Counted from the stretch's first letter, positions 11,156-22,693 are shown. The stretch is DNA of 64,000 bases from Mycoplasma sp. SG1 (GCF_023612375.1 NZ_CP076852.1:434001-498000), one strand, 5' to 3'. Made by a program: numbers and translations. Notes: generated by a model from the letters alone, not told the origin.

Positions 11156-11497
11156 ATGAAATTTAAACAAATAACAAGATTATCAAGTCCAAATATTTTA
11201 TTTTTTGTTTCAAGTCAAAAAAAATATGAATTAAAAGTTTCTGATTTAAAGACTAAAATCCAAGATTTTTTATCGGTGAACATTAACGGTATCAAATTGG
11301 TTAAAATCAAAAATAAAAAACTTTTTTTTGATGTGTTTGAAAATAAACTTTTAATTTTTTTAAATATTTGTATTTTAAAAAATGAAAATTTAACCGAAAA
11401 GAAGATTGAAATTAACAAAAAACTTGGAAATTTTTTACTTCATCAGTTTCAAATTGAAGAATATGTTTTAAATATTGTTTTTTGTGGCTTTTATTAA
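11156..11497 (+). CDS. Small Asp23/Gls24-like protein (tentative)
   Basis: 113 residues located between efp and nusB, 3 bases after efp. This slot is held by an Asp23/Gls24 envelope-stress family protein in many Firmicutes. The alternating beta pattern (VNINGIKLVKIKNKKLFFDVFENKLLIFLNI, here split for description) and the two-lobed hydrophobic layout fit that fold. The sequence is too diverged for a motif-level call. If right, it probably associates with the membrane or its stress response; otherwise it is unknown. Confidence 0.4.
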   Translation: MKFKQITRLSSPNILFFVSSQKKYELKVSDLKTKIQDFLSVNINGIKLVKIKNKKLFFDVFENKLLIFLNICILKNENLTEKKIEINKKLGNFLLHQFQIEEYVLNIVFCGFY

Positions 11498-11523
11498 AGT
11501 AATTTAAAAGTAAAATAAAGACA

Positions 11524-11530
11524 TAAGGAG
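11524..11530 (+). promoter_or_regulatory. Ribosome binding site upstream of nusB
   Basis: TAAGGAG is the only clear Shine-Dalgarno-like sequence noticed in the window. It is complementary to the CCTCC at the 16S 3' end. The nearest in-frame start is TTG at 11546, about 15 bases away, which is longer than usual. Confidence 0.45.
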
Positions 11531-11545
11531 TCAAAACAGAATAAA

Positions 11546-11950
11546 TTGGTTATCTCGAGATTACAAAGAAAAAGAACAGTTTTTTTAATTTACCGTTATC
11601 TTTTAATAAATTTCAATGATGATAAACTATTTCTTGATTGGGTCTATGTAACCCTTAATAATGAAGAAATAAAATTTTACCTTCCAATTTTAAAAAGTTT
11701 ATTAACTAAAAAAGACAAAATTATTGAGATGATTAATAACAATATGCAAAATTGAGTTTTTGTTCGGTTAGGAAAAGTTGAACAATCAATCCTTCTTTTT
11801 GCATGTTATGAAACAATCTATTTAAAGACCGATTTTTTAATTTCGATTAATGAAGCAGTTAAATTAGCTAAAAAATATTGTGAAAGTAAATCATACGGAC
11901 TAATTAATTCGATCCTTGATAAAGTCCTAAATTCTGTTATAATAAACTAA
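11546..11950 (+). CDS. nusB: Transcription antitermination factor NusB
   Basis: 134 residues, all-helical as in NusB. An N-terminal SRLQRKRTVFLIYRYL helix is followed by RLGKVEQSILLFACYE and INEAVKLAKKYCESKSYGLINSIL, the RNA-binding and C-terminal helices of the family. NusB binds boxA RNA with S10 for rRNA antitermination and assembly. TTG 11546 is the earliest in-frame start after the ribosome binding site; the frame crosses one TGA (Trp). Confidence 0.85.
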
Positions 11951-11993
11951 TATTTTTTTAAAGGTTATTTAATAAAAGGTACTTAATAAATTT

Positions 11994-12704
11994 ATGAATT
12001 GATCATTTATTATCATCGTTGTTCTGGTCCTTGCTATGCTGTTTGGTATATGGGCGCAATTTGCAGTTATGAAGCGATTTACAATCGCTCTAAAAACTGT
12101 TAACAAGTCTTCGAACATAACAGCATCACAATTAGCTTTAAGAATGTTGAAAGATAATGGTATATATGATGTTGGAATAACACAAGCTAATGGTAGATTA
12201 ATCGATAATTTTAATCCTATTTCAAAAACTGTTACATTATCAAAAGATGTTTATAATTCATCATCTGTTGGAGCATTAGCAATCGCTGCTCATGAAGTAG
12301 GGCATGTTATTCAATACGCTAAAAAGATGAAATTAATGAAATTTAGAACATCATTGGTTCCAATTACATCCTTCGCAAACCACTTGGTTTGACCAATTCT
12401 TATAATCGCATTTTTAAGTATTTTGTTATTTCATCAATTTACGATCGGTTATATTTTTGTTGGTTTAGGTGCTGCTGTTTTTTCAATTCTTGCCTTATTC
12501 GCTTTAGTTACATATCCAATTGAAGTTGATGCAAGCAGAAGAGGTTTAAAATATTTAGCAGAAAATAAAATTGTTCAAAATGAAGATTATCATATTGCTG
12601 AACAACTATTAAAAGCTGCTTCATATACATATCTTGCTAACTTAATTTCAACTCTTGCTGTTGCGTTAATGTGAATTTTATATTTCTTTTCACAATCACG
12701 TTAA
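11994..12704 (+). CDS. YugP-type membrane zinc metallopeptidase
   Basis: 236 residues. An N-terminal membrane helix (residues ~4-24) precedes a catalytic region with the zinc motif HEVGH near residue 100. Two more membrane helices (residues ~128-170) follow, then YPIEVDASRRGLKYL and a final C-terminal helix. The Asp/Glu-rich PIEVDAS element is the third-ligand region of this family (Zn_peptidase_2, YugP). Substrates are unknown; the family resembles HtpX quality-control proteases. A terminator follows directly. Confidence 0.85.
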
Positions 12705-12733
12705 TCAACTAAATAATTTAATTATTTCCATAT

Positions 12734-12766
12734 AAAACCACTTTCTAATTTTCTTAAAGTGGTTTT
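12734..12766 (+). terminator. Rho-independent terminator after the YugP-type gene
   Basis: Stem AAAACCACTTT / AAAGTGGTTTT (11 bp) with an 11-base loop, followed by a T-rich tail. It closes the efp-nusB-protease segment. Confidence 0.85.
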
Positions 12767-12872
12767 TATTTTTATTTTAAATTAATATAATCAACTTATT
12801 AATATCATTCATTCTCAAGTGTATCGGATGAAATATATAATTTTATTTTTCTAATATTCAATCAAAAACAAC

Positions 12873-13253
12873 ATGGACAAAAAAGACCTTGAAAATTCTC
12901 AAACAAAACCTTATTTATCAGCAGAGTATATCTATAACAAAGAATTTAATATAGCATTTAAAGGATACGATATTAAGGAAGTAGATAGCCTTTTAGATCA
13001 AGTTATCTCTGATTATAGTTATTACAATAATCAACTAGAAGAATTAAACGAATTAATAGAATTTTATAAAAAAGAAAATCAATTTTTAACCCTAAAGTTA
13101 AAAAAAATTGAAGATGATAATCTAGGTATGAAAATGAATATTCAGGAATCAAGCAAAAAAGTTTATAATAATCTTGATTTAATAAATCGAATCAATCGCC
13201 TAGAAGTTGAAGTAGATAAGTTATTTAAACATCTAAAAAAAACTAATTTATAA
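12873..13253 (+). CDS. GpsB/DivIVA-like cell-division coiled-coil protein
   Basis: 126 residues. The DivIVA/GpsB lipid-binding signature is clear near residues 28-50 (FNIAFKGYDIKEVDSLLDQV). A coiled coil (residues ~55-95) and a short C-terminal helix with a RINRLEVEVDKLFKHL repeat follow. GpsB links division and envelope proteins in Firmicutes; this lineage lacks a wall, so a role in division or polarity is inferred. It is immediately upstream of rnpB, the same neighbour as gpsB in Bacillus subtilis. Confidence 0.8.
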   Translation: MDKKDLENSQTKPYLSAEYIYNKEFNIAFKGYDIKEVDSLLDQVISDYSYYNNQLEELNELIEFYKKENQFLTLKLKKIEDDNLGMKMNIQESSKKVYNNLDLINRINRLEVEVDKLFKHLKKTNL

Positions 13254-13612
13254 TTCATTTTTTGAGTCATCAACAGGTTTAACAACTTGAGGAAAGTCCA
13301 CACTTGTATATTCTGCGATGAATATAAGAATTGTGCGAAGGGAAAAAATAACCTTCGGAATGAGAAGTTAAATTCTTTTTACGGCAATACCTTAGACCTA
13401 AGTTTTAAAAAAAATATGGTTTATGGTAAATTAAAGTGCAACAGAGACGAGCCTTTAGGAAACTAAAGGGTGGAACGATGTAAACCCCGCAAACAAGCAA
13501 CTTAAAATTTGGTAAAGGCACGATGTTAAAAGAAATGAATTTTAACATTGCAATTCATTTAGAATTGAGATAAATGATGACTAAACAGAATGTGGCTTAT
13601 CAAAAAATGAAT
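13253..13612 (+). ncRNA. rnpB: RNase P RNA (class B-like)
   Basis: The conserved core GAGGAAAGTCCA is at ~13290, with ACAGAGACGAG and GGTGGAACGATGTAAACCCCGC further on and ACAGAATGTGGCTTAT at the 3' end. The ends pair as ATTCATTTTTTGA (13253-13265) with TCAAAAAATGAAT (13600-13612), a perfect 13-bp terminal helix. It is the catalytic subunit that trims tRNA 5' leaders. The terminal helix begins inside the stop codon of the preceding gene. A T7 run follows at about 13623. Confidence 0.95.
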
Positions 13613-13734
13613 TATAAATTAGTTTTTTTAGATGTTTTGCAACATAATTTTCAAAATTTTTAAATATAATTTAAAATAATATATAAACCCATTAATAAAT
13701 AAAAATAAAACGTATTAAATAAATTTAAAAATTT

Positions 13735-14580
13735 ATGAAAAAATTAGCTTTTGGTCTTTTAATTTCGACAGTTTTATGATTAGTTTCGATTATTCTTTTC
13801 TTTACAGTTTCATTTTATGCATCAATAAATATTATAAATTCTATTTTTTTATTTTTATCTATCATAGCAGCCGTTTTTTGGTTATCGATTATTTGAAGGG
13901 TTTATAAACTACAGTATTATGATCAATGAGTTTTAGGTTGTTCATCTATTCTTGGAGTAGTTGAAACTGCATTTTATGGCTATTATCTATATGATTTAAT
14001 TTCTACGTATCCTTTAAAAACATCAAATTCTATTATTAGTGTTATTGTAATTGGAATTGGACTTGTTGGTTCAGTTGGGCTTTTATTTTTTTCAAGTACT
14101 TTAATTATTTCGCAGTCTTCAAAATGAATTACTTTTCTTTTAAAATTGAAAAGAAAATTCCTTTTTAGAAACAAAAAGAAATTAGTTTATCCTGATCAAA
14201 TAACAGAAAAAGTAATTTTTATCGATATTTCTAGCTCATTCCCTGCAAAAACAGATTCTATTTATAAAGCTGTTATTGTCGCTGCTAAAGTGTCACAATT
14301 TAAAATTGAAGTTGCTGAATATGTATTTGCTGTTAAAGATGGCATGATTGTTAAAATATTTAAATTTAAAGATAATAAATTTAAAGGGGTTGAAATCAAT
14401 CACACTAATTTAGGTGCTGTTAAGTCACGTTATAATCGCCCAGACTTAGATCAATCAGATATCGGTAGTTTTGTTTTAAATCTAACATCTATTTCTGTTC
14501 CAAAAATCATAAACAAAAGCTATACAAATCATAAAGTGGTTATTCATCAAATCAAAGGTCAAATTAGTTATAACTTTTAG
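13735..14580 (+). CDS. Membrane protein of unknown function
   Basis: 281 residues, unrecognised. Four membrane segments (residues ~4-26, 31-52, 65-85, 96-128) are followed by a basic loop KLKRKFLFRNKKKL. A soluble, beta-rich cytoplasmic domain of ~140 residues contains IFIDISSSFPAKTDSIYKAV. The positive charge after the last helix places that domain inside the cell. It forms a pair with another membrane gene 24 bases downstream. Confidence 0.6.
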
Positions 14581-14604
14581 TTAACTTTTATCATTTTTAT
14601 TGAA

Positions 14605-15195
14605 ATGAATCTAAATAAATTAAAAAAAACTTTTAGAATTAATTTATATGCAATTTATTTTGGAATAATAATATCTTTTAGCTTTTTGGTTTTTTTAACA
14701 TTTTGATTTATTTATGCATTAGTTAATTTTAATATTGATCAACAATCAATCATTACAATTAGTGTTTTTTACATTGTTGCCCTTATTTTTTTATTAATAA
14801 TTTTATTTTTTAATTGAAAATTTTTAAATTTTCTATATATTAATAAAAAATATGTTACATCTTATTTAAAAATCTCAAATAAAAATGAGAAAAAAATAGA
14901 TCGGAAAATTGATGAAACAAATGATTTTCAATTTCAGTATTCTAAGTTCTACCATTTCATTTTAATCATTTTTTCAATTGCATCGATTGTTATAACAATT
15001 TTTTCTTTTTTCTATAACAATTCATTAATAATAAATGATTTTCATATTAATAAATGGTTATTTGGAATATCGTTTTTAGTTTATTGTTACAATTTATTTA
15101 TCGGATGCTATTTTTTTATAACAAATAAAAAGTTAAATAAGTTACTTTTGATTTCAAGATTTTACAAATTTAATAATCGTAAAAAGAATAATTAA
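14605..15195 (+). CDS. Four-helix membrane protein of unknown function
   Basis: 196 residues, unrecognised. Two pairs of hydrophobic helices (residues ~13-40, 47-75, and ~115-140, 150-175) are separated by a charged cytoplasmic loop rich in Lys and Asp. The C-terminus is basic. It follows another unknown membrane gene closely and both may act together. It shows no transporter or enzyme motif. Confidence 0.55.
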
Positions 15196-15284
15196 TTTCT
15201 GATTTTTTAATTTTAATTTACAATTTTTAGATATAATAAATAAAATTTGATTCAATATTTTTACAACCAAAAATATTTATTTTT

Positions 15285-15611
15285 ATGAGAATAGAATGTA
15301 GTTATCGAAATTATCAACCAATCCCGGTATTTTCAGAATTCGTAGAAAATGAATTCTCATCTTTAAAAAAATACAGTTTAGTAACAGATGATACTTTATT
15401 AATTTTATCAATTAATTATCATGAGAAAACATCAAGATACAAAATAAAAGTTTTTGTTAAAAACTTAAAGTCTATTAATAGCATTTTTTCTGAAATTAAA
15501 GGGCATGATCTTCATAAATTAATAACGAAATTAAAATCAAAAGTGGAAAGTCAAATTCGCGTTTTAAAAGAAACAAAACACGTTCATAACAATAAAACAA
15601 GCAAAATATAA
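15285..15611 (+). CDS. Short ribosome hibernation factor HPF/RaiA-like
   Basis: 108 residues, the size of short HPF or YfiA without the dimerisation domain. The beta-alpha-beta-beta-beta-alpha layout is visible, with a C-terminal helix GHDLHKLITKLKSKVESQIR that matches the family's 'DLY.AID.l..kl..Qi.k.K' pattern. Such proteins bind the 30S decoding centre in slow growth. It has its own upstream gap of ~90 bases containing TATAAT-like sequence (around 15233). Confidence 0.75.
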   Translation: MRIECSYRNYQPIPVFSEFVENEFSSLKKYSLVTDDTLLILSINYHEKTSRYKIKVFVKNLKSINSIFSEIKGHDLHKLITKLKSKVESQIRVLKETKHVHNNKTSKI

Positions 15612-15616
15612 AAACC

Positions 15617-16198
15617 ATGATTAATAATCAACCTAAAATTTTAATAATTGCAGCTGAAGGCTTTGAAGAATCTGAATTAGTCGTTCCGTTTGATTTATGA
15701 ACAAGATTTGGTTATAAGTGTCAGATAGTTAGTCTATGTGGAACTGAAAGAATAAAAAGCAAAGATGGAATTTCCATTGTCCCAGATATTCTATGAAATG
15801 ATTTTTTAGCTAAATATCAAGATTTAAAAAGCGTTCCAAATGATTTTGGTGCAATTTTTCTACCAGGTGGACCTGGTTATCTAGAATATCTAAAATCGAA
15901 TCAATTAAAAAATTTGGTTAAGATTTTTAAAAATTCTCCAAAATTTTTAACCGCTATTTGTGCAGCTCCGATGGTATTAGATAATTGAAAAATCATTGAA
16001 AATTATAAAATAAGTGTTTTCCCTGGGTTTAAAGATCAAATTAAAAATAATGAAGTTATCGATCAAAAGAGTACAATTGATAGAAACGTCATTACTGGGC
16101 AGAATCCAGCAGCTGTTTTTGCTTTTAGTTTAAACGTTATTAAAGCTATTAGTGGTCAAGAAAAATCTGATAGTTTTAAAAAAATGATGAGATTATAA
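15617..16198 (+). CDS. DJ-1/PfpI-family protein
   Basis: 193 residues. The conserved Glu is in IIAAEGFEESE and the nucleophile elbow is AICAAPMVL, with Cys near residue 115. FLPGGPGYLEYL is the third family signature. The Glu/Cys pair is that of DJ-1-like chaperone, glyoxalase III or deglycase members, not classic PfpI proteases. The role is probably protection against reactive carbonyls or oxidation. It starts 5 bases after the HPF-like gene, so the pair reads as a stress or stationary-phase unit. Confidence 0.88.
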
Positions 16199-16239
16199 AA
16201 AAAATTACTTTATTAGATTGAAAAAAACTAATTACTATT

Positions 16240-16995
16240 GTGGATAAAGAATCAAACTTAAAAACGAATTCCAAGTCCGATGACTTAAAGAACATTAAAA
16301 TTGAAACATTCAATTCTTTTAATGCTGTTTCTAATAAACGTAAACCATCATTCAATTTTGCTAATATAATTACCTTTTCAAGATTTGTTTTAGTCATTAT
16401 TTTTTTAGTTATTTTTATCGTTTTTTATGCATTATTTTCAAACGAAACAACCCAAATTAAATTAGGAAATAAAAATATCGATTCATTATCATCACCTCAT
16501 ATTTATATCTTTAATATTATTTTTTTAGTTATTTTTTTATTAGCAATTTTAACTGATATTTTAGATGGATACGTAGCTAGAAAATTAGGTATAAGCTCAA
16601 ATTTTGGAAAATTAACAGATCCATTAATTGACAAATTATTAATTAATTTTTATACTCTTGCTATTATTTTAGCTTATCCTTCTTTATACCAAGTTTGATG
16701 AGTCTTAATTATATTTTTATTCCGCGATTTTTTAGTTGATTGAGGCAGAATGTTGTTAGCTAAAAAAAATGTTGTTGTAAATGCTAATTTTTGAGGCAAA
16801 GCAAAAACATTTTTTCAAAGTTTATTTATAATTTTTGCTTTAGTTAATTTATTTTTTAGAGATACGGATTTACAAACAGCTACTATTTCAATCGGAGCAA
16901 TCGCTGCTTTTGTTTCTTTGTTTTCTGGATTAATATATTTGTATCCAGTGTTCAAACAAATGAAACATTTTTTTCTAGTCGAAAAAGAAAAATAA
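16240..16995 (+). CDS. pgsA: CDP-diacylglycerol-glycerol-3-phosphate phosphatidyltransferase
   Basis: 251 residues. The CDP-alcohol phosphotransferase motif DILDGYVARKLGI...FGKLTDPLID is complete, with all four Asp residues, near residues 106-130. Membrane helices flank it. It makes phosphatidylglycerol phosphate from CDP-diacylglycerol and glycerol-3-phosphate, and G3P is supplied by the glpFK-gpsA unit at 19221. A hydrophilic N-terminal ~40 residues is an extension. The start is uncertain (GTG 16240 chosen; ATT 16237 is possible). Confidence 0.87.
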
Positions 16996-17021
16996 AAATT
17001 TCTTAAATTTATTATTTTTTT

Positions 17022-17056
17022 AACCAACTAATTCTTCATTAGTTGGTTATTTTTTT
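17022..17056 (+). terminator. Rho-independent terminator after pgsA
   Basis: Stem AACCAACTAAT / ATTAGTTGGTT (11 bp), 5-base loop TCTTC, then a run of T. It separates pgsA from recA. Confidence 0.9.
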
Positions 17057-17092
17057 TATTATTTGCCTATATATGGTTATAAAAAAGAAAGT

Positions 17093-17098
17093 TATAAT
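17093..17098 (+). promoter_or_regulatory. -10 box upstream of recA
   Basis: TATAAT, 35 bases before the recA ATG, directly after the pgsA terminator. No clear -35 hexamer and no SOS-box-like palindrome were seen. Confidence 0.45.
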
Positions 17099-17132
17099 AA
17101 CAAAATTTTAAAATACAAACATATATAAATTA

Positions 17133-18147
17133 ATGAAAACTCAAAATAAAAATTTATATGATCAAAGTTTAAATCAATTGATAAACAGTATCAATAAAAG
17201 TTATGGTGAAAATACTTTATTTTCGCACGGGATGGAAACTGATAATATTCCTGTTTTTCCATCTGGTTCTTTGATAATCGATAAATTAATTGGAGTTGAT
17301 GGTTATCCAATCAATAAAATCATTGAAATTTTCGGTCCAGAAGGCTCTGGTAAAACAACAATTGCTTTAATGGCGATAAAATCTGCTCAAAATTATTTTG
17401 ATAAAAAAGTTGTTTTTATCGATGCTGAGCATGCTTTAGATATTAAATATGCTAGAAAAATAGGTCTTTCGGTTGATGACTTAATATTATCACAACCTGG
17501 AAGCGGAGATGATGCAATTAACATAATAGAGCAAATGATTTTATCTAATTTATTTTCTTTAATAGTTGTTGATTCAGTTGCAGCGTTAGTTCCAAAGTCT
17601 GAAATTGATGGAGTGAATGAGCACGGTCTAGCAAGTCATGCACGAATGATGAGTCAAGGTTTAAGAAAAATTAATTCCGCTTTATCTAAAAGTGATACCT
17701 CAATCATTTTTTTAAATCAAGTAAGAGATAAAGTTGGCATTTTATTTGGTCCGAAGGAAACAACAACAGGCGGAAGAGCATTAAAATTTTTTGCATCGTT
17801 ACGAATTGAAGTTAGAAGGGAAAGTTATATCAAAGATAACAACGGTCAAAATATTGGTATTAAAAGCAAGATAAAAATTGTCAAAAATAAAGTAGCACCG
17901 CCGTTTAATTACGATTTTATATCCATTTATTTTAACTCTGGATTTATGAAAGAATTGGAAATTATTGAGTATGCTATTAAAAAATAATTTTATAAAAATT
18001 AAAGGGCATAATTACTATTACAACGACATAAAAATCGCTAATTCAAAAGCAGAAATATTTGCTATTCACGAAACTAATAATGATTTATATCTATCAATAG
18101 AAGGTGAAATTAAAAAAAGCTTAAAGCCTAAAAAAGGACAAAAATAA
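17133..18147 (+). CDS. recA: RecA recombinase, frameshifted near the C-terminus
   Basis: The first frame (17133-17987, 284 residues) has Walker A GPEGSGKTT, VVFIDAEHALD, IVVDSVAALVP, and the GGRALKFFASLR and FNSGF segments. It stops at TAA after A6 (17979-17984). The C-terminal domain continues in the next frame from ~17985 to 18147 with GHNYYYNDIKIANSKAEIF, matching the RecA 'WYSYNGEKIGQG' region. Removing one A from the A6 run joins the frames into a ~337-residue RecA, a normal length. The core ATPase and DNA-binding loops are intact. The cause could be a sequence error, slippage or a real C-terminal truncation. Confidence 0.9.
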
Positions 18148-18197
18148 TTATCTAATTAATAATTATTTTTATATCAAAGCGAACATTAACTTTCCTA

Positions 18198-18203
18198 TAT
18201 AAT
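18198..18203 (+). promoter_or_regulatory. -10 box upstream of ymdB
   Basis: TATAAT located 32 bases before the ymdB start in the 87-base gap after recA. No convincing -35 element. Confidence 0.45.
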
Positions 18204-18234
18204 AATACTTAGATAAGAACGCAATAATTAAGAT

Positions 18235-19035
18235 ATGAATGTTTTAGTCATCGGAGATGTAAGTGGAAATAGCGGAAAAAAAGCGTTAATAAACTATTTA
18301 AAACTAGTTAAAAACAAGTATTTTATTGACTTTGTAGTTGTAAATGCTGAGAATATAACTTTAGGTAAATCGATTAACAAAAATGACTATTTATTCTTAA
18401 AAGATTTAGGAATTAATGTTATTACAATGGGTAATCATATATATTCTAGAAAAGATGCATTTTGACTTCTAGAAAATATGAAGTCATTGATAAGACCAAT
18501 AAATTTTTACCATAATGCTCCAGGATGTGGATCTATTTGCTTAAAAATTAAAAATAAAAAAATTCGGGTAACAAGTATTCTAGGAACTACTTTCATGCCG
18601 TTTAATTGCCAAAATCCATATATAGAATTTGATAAATTATTACTTCAAATAAAAAAAGAAAAAGAAGATATTCATATTGTTGATTTTCACGCTGAAACAA
18701 CTAGTGAAAAATGCGCTTTTGCATGAAATTATGATGGTAAAGTAACAGCTGTCCTTGGAACTCATACTCATGTTCAAACTGCTGATGAAAGAATATTACC
18801 GAAAGGAACAGCTTTTTTAACCGATATTGGTATGACAGGTAGTTATCATAGTATTATTGGAGTTGAGCCAAAAGAAGTAATTGAAAAATTTAAATATGGA
18901 TATGCAGAAAGATTTGTTATGTCAAACGGTGACCCGCAGTTTTGTGGTGTTGTTTTAAAAATTGATAACAATACCAATTTAGTAACTAATATTGAAAGAA
19001 TATTAATTACGCCTGATAGAAAATTTTTATTCTAA
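18235..19035 (+). CDS. ymdB: YmdB-family metallophosphoesterase
   Basis: 266 residues, the family's usual size. Metal ligand motifs appear in order: GDVSGNSGKKA near residue 7, VVNAENITLGKSI near residue 36, TMGNHIYSRKD near residue 64, HIVDFHAETTSEK near residue 144, and VLGTHTHVQTAD near residue 170. YmdB hydrolyses 2',3'-cAMP and affects RNA turnover and biofilm behaviour in Bacillus. It follows recA, as in many Firmicutes where recA, rny and ymdB cluster. Confidence 0.9.
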
Positions 19036-19075
19036 TTAAATTAATGAACAAAAAAAATACCTTATATATTTATGA

Positions 19076-19112
19076 TTTCCCTCTAAGCAATCGGTTTAGA
19101 GGGAAATTTATT
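19076..19112 (+). terminator. Rho-independent terminator after ymdB
   Basis: Stem TTTCCCTCTAA / TTAGAGGGAAA (11 bp) with a 9-base loop followed by TTTATTT. It is 40 bases after ymdB and upstream of glpF. The tail is weak, so an operator or structured-leader role for the glp unit is not excluded. Confidence 0.7.
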
Positions 19113-19220
19113 TAAAGTTGATGATGAAAATATCAGATTACTATTTTAGATCTTTTTAAAACATAAATTATTTAAAGTAGTAATTTAACAAATTTTTACT
19201 TAAAATCAAAAACAAAAAAT

Positions 19221-19976
19221 ATGGAGTTTTTAAAAATTGCCCTTCCTGAATTTATTGGTACTATGATTCTGATATTACTAGGAAATGGAATAGTAGCAAA
19301 TGTTTTATTATCGAAAACGAAAGGTAATCGAGGTCAAACCTCAGGTTGAAATGAAATAGTATGAGCATGAGGATTAGCGGTTTTTATCGGAGCTACGGCA
19401 TCAAGTCTTTCTGGAGCAAATCTTAATCCTGCGGTTTCTTTAACGCTTTTAATTGCAGGGAAAATATCAATTGCTAATTTATTTATCTACATTGTTTTCC
19501 AACTTCTAGGAGCAATCGCTGGTCAATTATTAGTTATTTTAATTTATTGAAACCATTATCAATGTACAAAAGACCCTGAACTAATAAAATTTACCCATTG
19601 TACAGCTCCTGCTATTAGATCATATGTTCACAATTGATTTTCAGAATTTATTGGAACAATTATTTTATTAGTAGCGGTTTTTTTAACAATCGGTATGACC
19701 AGACTTCAAGGTACTGGCCAAATTAATAATTTTAAAGCTGCATCTATTTTTGGACCAATGGTTGTTGGTATGACAGTTGTAGCGATTGGTTATTCACTTG
19801 GAGGAACAACAGGTTATGCAATTAACCCCGTTCGTGATCTTGGACCAAGAATAGTTTATGCATTGTTTCCTTTCAAGAATAAAATAAGTTCAGATTGACA
19901 ATATGCGTGAATCCCGATCGTTGCCCCATTATCCGCTGCTGCAGTTACTGGTGGGCTATTCCTTTTATTTCAATAA
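19221..19976 (+). CDS. glpF: Glycerol uptake facilitator (aquaglyceroporin)
   Basis: 251 residues with six membrane helices and two pore half-helices. The first NPA motif is intact ([12 protein letters not shown]); the second reads NPVRDLGPR instead of NPARDLGPR. The Arg selectivity residue and Asp of the second loop, typical of glycerol channels, are kept. It transports glycerol passively. It heads a three-gene cluster with glpK and gpsA (33- and 8-base gaps). Confidence 0.93.
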
Positions 19977-20009
19977 AGTTACTTTAAAAAACTAACAAAC
20001 TATTATTTT

Positions 20010-21530
<1,521 letters not shown>

Positions 21531-21538
21531 TAAATTTT

Positions 21539-22543
21539 ATGAACAACTTGAAAATAATAACAGTTATCGGTGCTGGAGCATGAGGAACAGCTTTAGCTAA
21601 CGTTCTAGGTCTCAAAGGTCATACTGTAAAAATGTGATCAATTGAATCAGATGTTAATAAAGAAATTAATACAAAACATCAAAATAATAAATATTTCCCA
21701 AAAATAAATGTTACCCTTTCAAAAAATATAACAGCTTATGATGATTTAAAAGAATCACTTCAAGATAGTGATTATATTTTAATTGCTGTTCCAAGTCATA
21801 TTATTAGCAAAGTTATTGGGTCAGTAATAAACCTAATTAATAAAAAAGTCATTATTATTAATGTCGCTAAAGGTTTAATTAACGAGCATTTACCGTTAGA
21901 ATATTTTGAAAAAATTATCAATCAAATAAGCGGCAGTGATAAAATCAAAGGTGTTGTTTCTTTATTAGGAGGAACGTTAGCAGTTGATGTCGTTCAAAAA
22001 CAACCTGCGATTGTTACTGTAACTGGAAAAAATTATCAATTAGCAACTGAAATTGCTAATTTCTTTAATTCAACTATTTTAAAAGCATATCCATCGCATG
22101 ATTATATTGGATGTGAATTTTTAAATCTATTCAAAAATATTCTTGCGATATTAACTGGGTTTATTGATGGCTATGGTTATGGGATAAACTCACAAGCTAG
22201 AATTATTACAGAGGTTCTTCAAAAACTAAAACCGATTATTAAAAAATTTAAAGGTGATCCTGAAACAATTTTTATGCCATCTAGTTTAGGTGACTACATT
22301 GTGACATGTTTATCAAATAAATCTCGAAACTATTCTTTTGGTTATCAATTAGCAAAAGATAATGATGTTAAAATTACCTTAGATAAGTTTAAAAATATTA
22401 CAGTTGAAGGGTATAGTAATATCTTTGAATTGAAAAAAATTTTGGTTAAAAAAAACCTTAACATCTTTTTTCTTGATCCATTAATTGAACTGTTACAAGA
22501 AAAAATTAATTGCGAAGAATTATTAAAAAAAATTTTTTATTAA
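21539..22543 (+). CDS. gpsA: NAD(P)-dependent glycerol-3-phosphate dehydrogenase
   Basis: 334 residues. An N-terminal Rossmann motif VIGAGAWGTALANVL and the KMWSIES segment are followed by NVAKGL and a C-terminal helical domain with ALLDRPH-equivalent LFKNILAILTG and the SSLGDYIVTC region. It interconverts DHAP and G3P. Many mycoplasmas use the H2O2-producing oxidase GlpO in this pathway; GpsA next to glpFK shows a dehydrogenase route here. GpsA normally works toward G3P for phospholipids. Confidence 0.93.
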
Positions 22544-22631
22544 ATTTTTATAACTTTTATTTTTTCCTGATATACTTTTTAAGGTTAATCTAAAAAGTTA
22601 ACATTTTTTGAAAAATTATTTCATTTTTTTG

Positions 22632-22673
22632 TATAAAATATTTTGATCGAATATATAAAATATTTTGATCGAA
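22632..22673 (+). repeat. Two direct repeats in the rRNA promoter region
   Basis: A 20-base unit beginning TATAAAATATTTTGATCGAA occurs at 22632-22651 and 22654-22673, with a 22-base period (two helical turns). The second copy supplies the -35 hexamer of the rRNA promoter. The repeat may be a duplicated promoter element or a protein-binding site. Confidence 0.8.
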
Positions 22674-22693
22674 CAGTAAAATAATGATATAAT
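22665..22693 (+). promoter_or_regulatory. Probable rRNA operon promoter
   Basis: TTGATC (22665-22670), a 17-base spacer and TATAAT (22688-22693), the best -35/-10 pair in the window. It lies about 135 bases upstream of the 16S 5' end. Confidence 0.75.
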
